The translations under genes were made by a program, and so were the position numbers. A stretch of 33,005 nt of DNA, taken from assembly GCA_001823095.1 (NCBI GenBank), contig MHTL01000013.1, positions 1 through 33,005 of the forward strand, given 5' to 3'. Below are positions 1 through 5,822 of this stretch, one piece after another. The notes under the pieces were generated by a model that saw nothing but the letters and a program-made list of their open reading frames with translations, was not told the DNA's origin and made no database searches. The DNA comes from Candidatus Vogelbacteria bacterium RIFOXYD1_FULL_51_18 (lineage in GTDB: Bacteria; Patescibacteriota; Minisyncoccia; Phycocordibacterales; UBA9988). Position 1 is the first letter of the stretch, and the number at the start of each line of letters is the position of its first letter.

Positions 1-183
1 CAAAAGTCCGCACCGCATATTTCTGAGAACGTGAGTGGTGCAATTAGAGTGCTAATTTACTGCAAGATACCACCCTCCCTCAACGAGCCACTGTTGTTGT
101 GAAAGATACTCAAACGCCTTTCGCGTCGCCTCGGGTACTGTCTCAAAGTGAAGCGCTACGTTTTTTGAAGTATCAGCGTCCAT
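1..183 (-). pseudogene. Decayed AbiEii-like nucleotidyltransferase remnant (runs off window)
   Basis: Too short for the ORF track. An ATG at 183 (minus), inside the 3' end of the DUF6922-like gene, opens a 43-residue frame that includes LHFETVPEATRKAFEYL and ends EGGWYLAVN-stop at 52. This resembles the N-terminus of AbiEii/AbiGii-type nucleotidyltransferase toxins, where WYLA is normally followed by a GGTALAL-type motif. Past the break, another frame reads KLAL-stop-LHHSRSQK, which looks like the degraded continuation. I infer at least one frameshift and a stop. The rest lies outside the window. The family assignment is from motif memory and moderately sure; a shorter intact protein is possible but less likely. 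Confidence 0.5.
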
Positions 184-383
184 AATTTTTTTGTATCTGG
201 CCTCAAGCTGCGCGATTTCTCAACGGCTTTTTTGATGCGGGCGGAATCGTACTGCTGTTTCAACCACCGAACCTCATCATCGCGGCCAAAATCTAAAATT
301 CGTTCAATGATATATTGAGCATTTCGTTCTGGATCCAATTTCTCCGGATTCGCGTCCCAAAAGAGCGACTGCCTAAATTTCAT
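156..383 (-). CDS. Small DUF6922-like protein, probable partner of a nucleotidyltransferase
   Basis: This is a 75-residue soluble protein with the pattern FWDANPEKLDPERNAQYIIERILDFG followed by EVRWLKQQY and a basic tail. I associate it with the DUF6922-type family, which often precedes AbiEii-like nucleotidyltransferase genes in type IV toxin-antitoxin-like pairs. The ATG at 383 is preceded by TGcTAAAAT with a 6-base gap, which supports this start and predicts a leaderless mRNA. The next gene overlaps its 3' end by 28 bases but is broken, so this may be an orphaned partner. The biochemical role is unknown. It is divergent from the pilB-type gene across a 75-base spacer. Confidence 0.7.
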   Translation of the reverse strand: MKFRQSLFWDANPEKLDPERNAQYIIERILDFGRDDEVRWLKQQYDSARIKKAVEKSRSLRPDTKKLWTLILQKT

Positions 384-389
384 AGGTGT

Positions 390-398
390 ATTTTAGCA
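390..398 (-). promoter_or_regulatory. Extended -10 promoter of the DUF6922-like gene
   Basis: On the minus strand the sequence reads TGcTAAAAT, then six bases (acacct), then the ATG at 383. An extended -10 this close places the transcription start at or next to the A of the ATG, so the mRNA is predicted to be leaderless. No convincing -35 was seen. Confidence 0.6.
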
Positions 399-443
399 TA
401 TTTTAAGACGCCCATCTACTCTCTTCGCTTGGGCTCCGTCGGG

Positions 444-452
444 TGCTACAAT
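444..452 (+). promoter_or_regulatory. Extended -10 promoter of the pilB-type gene
   Basis: TGcTACAAT is followed by agagcc and then the ATG at 459. The six-base gap predicts a leaderless transcript, and it decides the start: the ORF-track start at 315 would put this promoter inside the coding region and the N-terminus over the divergent gene. Confidence 0.65.
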
Positions 453-458
453 AGAGCC

Positions 459-2150
459 ATGGTTCATTTTGATGAAGAGAAGCAGGATGCCCGCATTAAG
501 GAACTGCGCGCAAAGGAGGAAGAGGATTTTGCCGAGATTATTGCGGCCAAGGTTGGGCTCCCTTATATGGACCTCTCAAAGATTGCCATCAACACTGACG
601 CGCTCGGTATCATCCACGAAACTGACGCTCGCAAAGCCTCGCTTGCCTGTTTCCGCGCAACAGGGAAGCTCTTAGACATTGCCGTCGCCTCGCCAGAGTC
701 ACCGGAAGTAAAGGCAATTATAGATGATTTTGCGGGAAAAGGATTCTCTACCACGCTCTACGTGGCGTCCAAGGCAAGTTTGGAGCGAGCATGGGGACAC
801 TACGCCGACATTGCTGCTAGCTCGCAGACCCACGCCGGCATTATTGCTATTTCCGACGAGGACATTGTCAAGTACCTTGACTCGTTCACCACACTCGCCG
901 AGGTAAAACAGGCCATCACTGATGAAGAGGCATCCGTCCGCTCGGGGAAGGGCATCTCGCGGCTGGTGGAAATTATGCTCGCCGGAGCGCTCGCACTCTC
1001 CTCGTCGGACATTCACCTGGAGCCGAGAGAATCATCCGTGCGCATCCGCTACCGGCTTGATGGCGTGCTGGCAGATGCAGCGGAGTTGAGCGCAAAAACT
1101 TCTCACCCCCTCCTAATGCGTCTCAAACTTGTTTCTGCAATGAAGCTCAATGTTACGAGCGCCGCGCAGGACGGACGCTTCAGCATTAAAATCAAAGGCT
1201 CTCCGATTGAGATCCGCTCCTCGGTCATCCCCGGGGCTTACGGCGAGTCGGTGGTGATGCGCATTCTCAATCCCGAAACTATTGCGCTTACCTTAGAGAA
1301 GCTCGGCGTTGAAGAGGAACTGCAAAAAATCTTTGAGGCCGAGCTTGCAAAGCCAAACGGGATGATACTCCTCACCGGCCCCACAGGCAGTGGTAAAACC
1401 ACCACGCTCTACGCATTTCTGCGCCGCGTCTCAAACACGGGCAATAAAATAATCACGATTGAGGACCCTATTGAGTACCATATGGAGGGAATCAATCAAA
1501 CACAGATTGAGGAGGGCAAGGGATATACGTTCTTGGAAGGACTTCGGAGCGCCTTGCGACAGGATCCGGACATTATTATGGTGGGTGAAATTAGAGATAA
1601 AGAAACCGCCGAGGTTGCTGTCAACGCGGCGCTCACGGGGCATCTTGTCTTCAGCACGCTCCACACCAACAACGCCGCGGGGACCATCCCTCGCCTCATA
1701 GACTTGGGAGTAAATCCCAAAGTCTTGGGTTCGGCGCTTACCATCTCTATTGCCCAGCGCCTCGTGCGGACACTCTGTAGTGAATGCCGCCAGGAAGCAA
1801 TCATCAGTGGGGACGAAGCAGAGCTTATTAAAAAAGTGCTTGCACAGATTCATGAACGCCGTCCGGAGCTTGCTCTCCCGCCCGCAAACCGCTACTACAA
1901 ACCAGGGAGCTGCGCCTCGTGCGGCGAAACCGGCTATCGCGGGCGTGTGGGCATCTTTGAGGCGCTCATGGTAGACGCCGCGATAACCGAGGCAACAGTA
2001 AAGAATCCGAGTGAACGCGAGATTACAGTTGCGGCGCTACCGCAACATATCCTCTCAATGAGGGAGGATGGAATCATTAAGGTGCTCCGCGGAGAGACTT
2101 CCATTGAGGAACTGGGGCGCGTGATAGACCTTCACGCAGAGTTTGTGTAG
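459..2150 (+). CDS. pilB: PilB/GspE-family type IV pilus assembly ATPase
   Basis: This hexameric cytoplasmic motor ATPase powers type IV pilus extension, or pseudopilus assembly in type II-like systems. The chosen 563-residue protein has an N-terminal N1/GspE-N-type region (about 1-150), a Walker A GPTGSGKT (about 307-314), acidic motif IEDPIEYH, Walker B-type DIIMVGEIRD, a histidine box TGHLVFSTLHTNN and a tetracysteine zinc motif (CSEC...CASCGETGYRGR) typical of PilB/GspE rather than PilT. I moved the start from 315 to 459 because MVHFDEEKQ lies directly behind an extended -10, and the upstream codons encode unrelated sequence. No other pilus genes lie in the window, so the partners (PilC, PilM-O, pilins) must be elsewhere. 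The last arginine-rich segment and C-terminus look complete. Confidence 0.93.
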   Translation: MVHFDEEKQDARIKELRAKEEEDFAEIIAAKVGLPYMDLSKIAINTDALGIIHETDARKASLACFRATGKLLDIAVASPESPEVKAIIDDFAGKGFSTTLYVASKASLERAWGHYADIAASSQTHAGIIAISDEDIVKYLDSFTTLAEVKQAITDEEASVRSGKGISRLVEIMLAGALALSSSDIHLEPRESSVRIRYRLDGVLADAAELSAKTSHPLLMRLKLVSAMKLNVTSAAQDGRFSIKIKGSPIEIRSSVIPGAYGESVVMRILNPETIALTLEKLGVEEELQKIFEAELAKPNGMILLTGPTGSGKTTTLYAFLRRVSNTGNKIITIEDPIEYHMEGINQTQIEEGKGYTFLEGLRSALRQDPDIIMVGEIRDKETAEVAVNAALTGHLVFSTLHTNNAAGTIPRLIDLGVNPKVLGSALTISIAQRLVRTLCSECRQEAIISGDEAELIKKVLAQIHERRPELALPPANRYYKPGSCASCGETGYRGRVGIFEALMVDAAITEATVKNPSEREITVAALPQHILSMREDGIIKVLRGETSIEELGRVIDLHAEFV

Positions 2151-2159
2151 AGTAAATCC

Positions 2160-2305
2160 AGAAATCTCTAAACAATCCTTCTTGGAACTCCAAGAAGGCA
2201 GGCAGGAGCACGGGGATGGTTACAGCCGCCCCGACTAAACGGAACAACCACAACGTCTCCGCACTGCTACCCATAGGCTTACGCCCCGATTGCTTAGAGA
2301 TTTCT
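2160..2305. repeat. Inverted-repeat-bounded intergenic element
   Basis: The 193-base gap between the pilB-type gene and ruvB holds AGAAATCTCTAAaCAATC at 2160-2177 and its reverse complement at 2288-2305, matching at 17 of 18 positions. Inside lies a perfect 10-bp hairpin, CCTTCTTGGA-ac-TCCAAGAAGG (2177-2198), and a short GGGG/CCCC hairpin near 2213-2235. There is no T run, so it is not a standard terminator. It may be a structured RNA, a small non-coding mobile element or a regulatory leader. I did not recognise an RNA family. Confidence 0.55.
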
Positions 2306-2330
2306 AAACTCACCAAATCAGACACTAGCA

Positions 2331-2338
2331 TATATTAT
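2331..2338 (+). promoter_or_regulatory. Probable -10 of the ruvB-yebC-ruvC operon
   Basis: The AT-rich stretch TATATTATATTAC abuts the ruvB ATG at 2344. TATATT (7-base gap) or TATTAT (5-base gap) could serve as the -10, and either puts the start site at the ATG. The register is ambiguous. Confidence 0.5.
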
Positions 2339-2343
2339 ATTAC

Positions 2344-3369
2344 ATGTCAAGTAAGCCTGAAAACGAGTATTATCTGGACAGTTCCCTGCGCCCCAGCACT
2401 TGGGAGGAATATATCGGGCAGGATCACATTAAGGCTAACCTCCACATCCTCCTCTCGGCGGCGCGGGAACGCGCCCATCCGCCGGAACACCTCCTTTTCT
2501 ACGGACCTCCAGGGCTCGGGAAGACAACGCTTGCCTACCTCATTGCCCACGAGATGGGCGCGCAGATTAAAACGACGTCTGGCCCGGCCATTGAGAAGGT
2601 CGGCGACGTGGCATCCATACTCACCAATCTCTCGCCCGGCGATATCCTCTTCATAGATGAGGCGCACCGACTCAACAAGCTCATAGAAGAGGTACTCTAC
2701 CCGGCAATGGAATCAGGAATGCTCAACATCATCATCGGTAAGGGGCCGGGAGCGCGCAGTATACAGCTCCCGCTCCCCCCCTTCACACTCATTGCCGCGA
2801 CGACGCGCATTTCGCTTCTCTCCGCGCCCCTGCGCTCGCGCTTCGGCGGAGGGACGTTCCGGCTTGAATTCTATTCTGAAGAAGAAATCGGGCTCATAGT
2901 AGAGCGCTCCGCGCATATCCTGTCGGTGCCGATTGAAGAGAGCGCCATTGCCGAAATCGCGCGCAGGAGCCGCTTTACCCCCCGCATTGCTAATCAGTAC
3001 CTGAAGCGCGCCCGTGATTTTGCCCAGGTTAAGCAACGCCCGCTTAACCGCGGGACCGTGCGCGAGGCGCTTACACTCTTGGAGATAGACGAGCTTGGCC
3101 TCTCGTCAGTGGATCGACACATCCTCTCGATTATTATTGATAAGTTCCACGGCGGGCCGGTGGGAGTGGGGACGATTGCCACCGCACTCTCCGAAGAAGA
3201 GTCAACCATTGAAGACATTAACGAACCGTACCTGATCCAGCTCGGACTCCTGGAGCGCACACCGCGCGGACGGACGGTCACCCCTCTTGCCTATGAGCAT
3301 TTGGGATACCCGCCTGCCTCGCCGGCAGGCGGGCTTGCGGCGGACCCCCATCAAAAAACCTTACTCTAA
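2344..3369 (+). CDS. ruvB: Holliday junction branch migration ATPase RuvB
   Basis: RuvB is the AAA+ motor that, with RuvA, drives branch migration of Holliday junctions for cleavage by RuvC. In the 341-residue product, Walker A GPPGLGKT (54-61), Walker [11 protein letters not shown] (about 101-110), the PLRSRFGG motif and a C-terminal winged-helix ending ([17 protein letters not shown]) are all present. The last ~20 residues, [19 protein letters not shown], go beyond the usual end and are encoded by a GC-rich palindrome (3309-3333), suggesting a repeat inserted at the 3' end that displaced the stop. The yebC start lies 5 bases downstream and ruvC overlaps yebC, so the three form one operon. 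ruvA is not in the window. Confidence 0.95.
   Translation: MSSKPENEYYLDSSLRPSTWEEYIGQDHIKANLHILLSAARERAHPPEHLLFYGPPGLGKTTLAYLIAHEMGAQIKTTSGPAIEKVGDVASILTNLSPGDILFIDEAHRLNKLIEEVLYPAMESGMLNIIIGKGPGARSIQLPLPPFTLIAATTRISLLSAPLRSRFGGGTFRLEFYSEEEIGLIVERSAHILSVPIEESAIAEIARRSRFTPRIANQYLKRARDFAQVKQRPLNRGTVREALTLLEIDELGLSSVDRHILSIIIDKFHGGPVGVGTIATALSEEESTIEDINEPYLIQLGLLERTPRGRTVTPLAYEHLGYPPASPAGGLAADPHQKTLL
3309..3333. repeat. GC-rich palindrome in the ruvB 3' end
   Basis: The arms CCCGCCTGCC and GGCAGGCGGG are perfect complements around a five-base loop (tcgcc). It encodes YPPASPAGG in the extra C-terminal tail of RuvB. It looks like a mobile palindromic repeat; a terminator is unlikely because no T run follows and yebC begins shortly after. 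Confidence 0.65.
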
Positions 3370-3374
3370 CGCGT

Positions 3375-3911
3375 ATGTCAGGGCACAATAAATGGTCGCA
3401 GATAAAAAATAAGAAAGCATCGGAGGATGCCAAAAAGAGCACGGTATTTTCCATGCACGCGAGAGCCATCGCGATGGAGGCGCGGGCAGTGAACGGAAAC
3501 CGTGGGAGCGCGCGCCTGCGAGCGGCCATTGAGAAAGCGCGCGCGGCAAACATGCCAGCAGAGAACATTGAGCGCGCAACACTCCGAGGTGGTGGGGCGG
3601 GAAACGAGTCATATGAAGAGGTCAGCTATGAGGTCTATGGCCCAGGCGGAACCGCACTGATTATTGTAGGGATGACGGACAATAAAAACCGCACTGCGGC
3701 AGAGCTCCGCCATCTCCTTGGTATACACGACGCTTCGCTCGCGAGCCCGGGGAGCGCGGAGTGGGCATTCGTCAGAAGTGGCGACACATGGGTACCGAAG
3801 GTATTAACGAAAGTGAATGAGGCAGACCAACGCGCACTAGAGCTCCTTATTGACGCGCTTGACGAGCACGCGGACGTGAAAAGTATTTTTTCAAATGCAG
3901 AAAAGAGTTGA
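3375..3911 (+). CDS. yebC: YebC/PmpR-family DNA-binding protein or translation factor
   Basis: YebC/TACO1 proteins have been described as transcriptional regulators and more recently as factors that relieve ribosome stalling. The 178-residue product opens with the family signature SGHNKWSQIKNKKASEDAKKS and contains LRAAIEKARAANMPAENIERA and YEEVSYEVYGPGGTALIIVGMTDNKNRT. It is clearly shorter than the usual ~240-250 residues: after the NAEKS end, the last part of the canonical domain III seems to be missing or reduced. It lies between ruvB and ruvC, a common arrangement, and its last 17 bases overlap ruvC, implying coupled translation. A genuine small variant is more likely than a truncation, since the stop sits within the overlap. 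Confidence 0.9.
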   Translation: MSGHNKWSQIKNKKASEDAKKSTVFSMHARAIAMEARAVNGNRGSARLRAAIEKARAANMPAENIERATLRGGGAGNESYEEVSYEVYGPGGTALIIVGMTDNKNRTAAELRHLLGIHDASLASPGSAEWAFVRSGDTWVPKVLTKVNEADQRALELLIDALDEHADVKSIFSNAEKS

Positions 3912-4386
3912 GACGGCCCGACGAGTGCTTGGCATTGACCCGGGGTATGACCGCTGTGGAGTTGCGGTTGTTGAACGCAGGGAGCACAAAGAAACATTGC
4001 TCTACTCAAACTGTATCATTCCCGAAAAAGGGGAGCTGGGTACGCGCTTCCTCGAGCTCGGCACGCGTATAGAAGCGCTCATTACTGTGTGGCATCCGCA
4101 GGCGATCGCCTGCGAAAAAATTTTTTTTACCCGCAATCAAAAAACAGGAATTGCCGTTGCTGAACTGCGCGGCATCATCCGCTACCTCTCTGCACAGCAT
4201 GGGCTCCTCTTCTGCGAGTACACTCCACAGGAGATTAAGCGCGCCGTGACCGGGTACGGGAACGCAGAGAAGGCCCAAGTGGAGTCAATGGTGCGCGCGC
4301 TCTTACGTATGGAAAAGGCGCGGCGCTATGACGATGAGTACGATGCGGTGGCAGTCGGCTTGACGGCGCTCCCCTCTCTGCGCTAA
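3895..4386 (+). CDS. ruvC: Holliday junction endonuclease RuvC
   Basis: RuvC is a dimeric RNase H-fold nuclease that resolves Holliday junctions at the RuvAB complex. The 163-residue protein keeps the acidic metal ligands: D15 in VLGIDPGYDRCG, E74 in IACEKIFF, and D147/D150 in YDDEYDAVAVGL. Length matches the family. The QKTGIAVAELRGII and EYTPQEIKRAVTGYGNAEKAQV segments are typical. The ATG at 3895 lies inside yebC. A start at a later codon is not supported because the beta-strand with D15 needs the preceding residues. Confidence 0.94.
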   Translation: MQKRVETARRVLGIDPGYDRCGVAVVERREHKETLLYSNCIIPEKGELGTRFLELGTRIEALITVWHPQAIACEKIFFTRNQKTGIAVAELRGIIRYLSAQHGLLFCEYTPQEIKRAVTGYGNAEKAQVESMVRALLRMEKARRYDDEYDAVAVGLTALPSLR

Positions 4387-4387
4387 C

Positions 4388-4396
4388 TTATCCACA
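4388..4396 (+). promoter_or_regulatory. Isolated perfect DnaA box
   Basis: TTATCCACA matches the DnaA box consensus exactly. It starts two bases after the ruvC stop codon, about 5 kb from the presumed origin. It could titrate DnaA, regulate the following acidic ORF, or be chance. Confidence 0.4.
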
Positions 4397-4399
4397 CGC

Positions 4400-4439
4400 G
4401 TACCATCCTTTCCATTGCAAATGGTAGACAGTATGGTAC
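4400..4439. repeat. Nested hairpin downstream of ruvC
   Basis: GTACCAT (4400-4406) pairs with ATGGTAC (4433-4439), and within it CCATT-gca-AATGG forms a second stem. An A run follows on the plus strand rather than T, so this is not a standard intrinsic terminator in that direction. It may be an mRNA-end structure or an operator upstream of the acidic ORF. Confidence 0.4.
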
Positions 4440-4471
4440 AAAAAAATGGTCTTATTAAAAATTAATAGCGC

Positions 4472-4618
4472 ATGCGTATGGACGAATTTGATAAAGATGT
4501 TGAAGAAGGAGAGGAGGAGAAGCCTCTCAAGGATGGTGTAGAGGAGGAGGATGAAGATGAGGAGGAAGAGAATAAGGATGACGAGATAGAGTCAAGTGTG
4601 GATGGAGTTGAGGATTGA
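4472..4618 (+). CDS. Hypothetical 48-residue, extremely acidic protein
   Basis: This was missed by the ORF track because of its length. The frame from ATG 4472 to TGA 4616-4618 encodes MRMDEFDKDVEEGEEEKP... and ends SSVDGVED, about half Asp and Glu, with no membrane segment. A second ATG lies two codons in. An AT-rich stretch (ATTAAT at 4461-4466) five bases before the first ATG could be a -10. It sits between ruvC and the convergent tyrS gene. Low-complexity GA-rich DNA can give such frames by chance, so this is tentative. No function can be assigned; acidic tails and disordered chaperone-like proteins are possible comparisons. Confidence 0.45.
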   Translation: MRMDEFDKDVEEGEEEKPLKDGVEEEDEDEEEENKDDEIESSVDGVED

Positions 4619-4624
4619 GGAGTT

Positions 4625-5782
4625 CTAGAGAATGACAACCTGCAGGAAGCGGCTCTTCCCGATCCGCACCTGCAGGTTTTTGTCGGCGCGATAGAGCGGA
4701 TTATCTATTGTTTTTCCGCCGACAAGTTCCACTGCGTGCGCGCGCACGAGGCGTCGCCACTGTGATTTTGATTCTACAAGACCGGAGCTGATGACAGCGT
4801 CGGAAAGAAGTGTCCCGCGCTCCACTTCAACCACGGGGAGTTCCCCTGAAATTTTCCCCTTGCTGAATCTCTCAGTAAAGGATTCTTGTGCGCGTGCCCC
4901 CGCGCCGTCCTCCCAGAGCCATTCCAAGATTTCTTTCGCAAGCGCCTCCTTCGCGGCCTTAGGATTTGATTCAATACGCCCGAGCGCCTCGTCCATATCC
5001 TGATTGGTGAGTAACTCATAGCCAAGCGGGAGCATCTCATCAGGCCAGCTCATTATTTTCCCGAACGCGTCATCGGGCGAATCGGAGAGCGCGAGCATAT
5101 TTCCCTCTGTCTTTCCCATTTTTTTTCCCGTGGGGTCAGTGAGCAATTTAGTGGCGAGCACAAATTTTTCCTTTCCTCTCCGCCTCATCAATGTCCTGCC
5201 GGCAAGCATGTTAAAAGTCTGGTCGTTCCCGCCCACCTCCAAATCAACGTCAAGCGCTACGGAATCGTACCCTTGGAGCGCGGGGTAGAGGAATTCGTGG
5301 ACAAAGATCGGCTCGTCCCGCCGCACTCGCTCTTGGAACATGTCCCGCTCAATCATCTGCCCCACGGTAAATTCACTCAAGAGAGATATGATATCGCGGA
5401 GAGAGAGTGTTCCAAGCCACTCACTATTGTAACGAAGTTCCGTTTTCTCAAGGTTGAGGATTTTCCCTATTTGACTCACATATCTCTCCATATTGGATTG
5501 CACCTCCTTCTCCGTGAGTGTTTTCCGTACAGAAAACTTCCCTGTCGGGTCTCCTATCATTGCGGTAAAGTCGCCGATAAGAAGCACAACCTGATGCCCG
5601 AGACCCTGGAACTCGCGAAGTTTCTTAAGCGCAACGACATGGCCAATATGGAGTGAGGGGCCTGTTGGGTCAATACCGTTGTAGAGACGAAGAGGAGCTT
5701 GCAAGAGGCGTCTTTCCAAATCCTCGCAAGATGGGTAAATGCGTTCTACACCACGGGAAAGAATATTGGATAAAAGACTCAT
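4625..5782 (-). CDS. tyrS: Tyrosyl-tRNA synthetase
   Basis: Charges tRNA-Tyr with tyrosine (class Ic synthetase). The 385-residue protein has the HIGH motif intact at 45-48 (SLHIGHVV), the tyrosine-pocket LYNGIDPTGPS and GGNDQTFNM, KMGKT (221-225) as the KMSKS-equivalent loop seen in the TyrS branch with KMGKS/T, and a C-terminal S4 RNA-binding domain (about 318-380, GTLLSDAVISSGLVESKSQWRRLV). The ATG at 5782 follows TGgTACTTT with a six-base gap, so the mRNA is probably leaderless. It is divergent from the penicillin-binding protein gene across 40 bases. It ends 7 bases from the convergent acidic ORF. Confidence 0.96.
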   Translation of the reverse strand: MSLLSNILSRGVERIYPSCEDLERRLLQAPLRLYNGIDPTGPSLHIGHVVALKKLREFQGLGHQVVLLIGDFTAMIGDPTGKFSVRKTLTEKEVQSNMERYVSQIGKILNLEKTELRYNSEWLGTLSLRDIISLLSEFTVGQMIERDMFQERVRRDEPIFVHEFLYPALQGYDSVALDVDLEVGGNDQTFNMLAGRTLMRRRGKEKFVLATKLLTDPTGKKMGKTEGNMLALSDSPDDAFGKIMSWPDEMLPLGYELLTNQDMDEALGRIESNPKAAKEALAKEILEWLWEDGAGARAQESFTERFSKGKISGELPVVEVERGTLLSDAVISSGLVESKSQWRRLVRAHAVELVGGKTIDNPLYRADKNLQVRIGKSRFLQVVIL

Positions 5783-5788
5783 GACTGT

Positions 5789-5797
5789 AAAGTACCA
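5789..5797 (-). promoter_or_regulatory. Extended -10 promoter of tyrS
   Basis: On the minus strand TGgTACTTT is followed by acagtc and the ATG at 5782. The six-base gap predicts a leaderless mRNA. The promoter shares a 40-base spacer with the divergent penicillin-binding protein promoter. Confidence 0.55.
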
Positions 5798-5805
5798 CGG
5801 ATTTA

Positions 5806-5814
5806 TGATATGAT
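5806..5814 (+). promoter_or_regulatory. Extended -10 promoter of the penicillin-binding protein gene
   Basis: TGaTATGAT is followed by aaagagca (8 bases) and the ATG at 5823, so the transcript would start at or within one or two bases of the ATG. Confidence 0.55.
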
Positions 5815-5822
5815 AAAGAGCA

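Noticed and set aside
315-458. ORF-track start of the PilB-type protein at 315
   Set aside because: The added 48 residues overlap the divergent gene and its promoter, have no PilB similarity, and place the TGcTACAAT promoter inside the coding region.
2077-2331. 84-residue minus-strand ORF over the pilB-ruvB gap
   Set aside because: It includes the inverted-repeat element and part of antisense pilB; no recognised motif or promoter. It cannot be fully excluded, but the repeat structure explains the region better.
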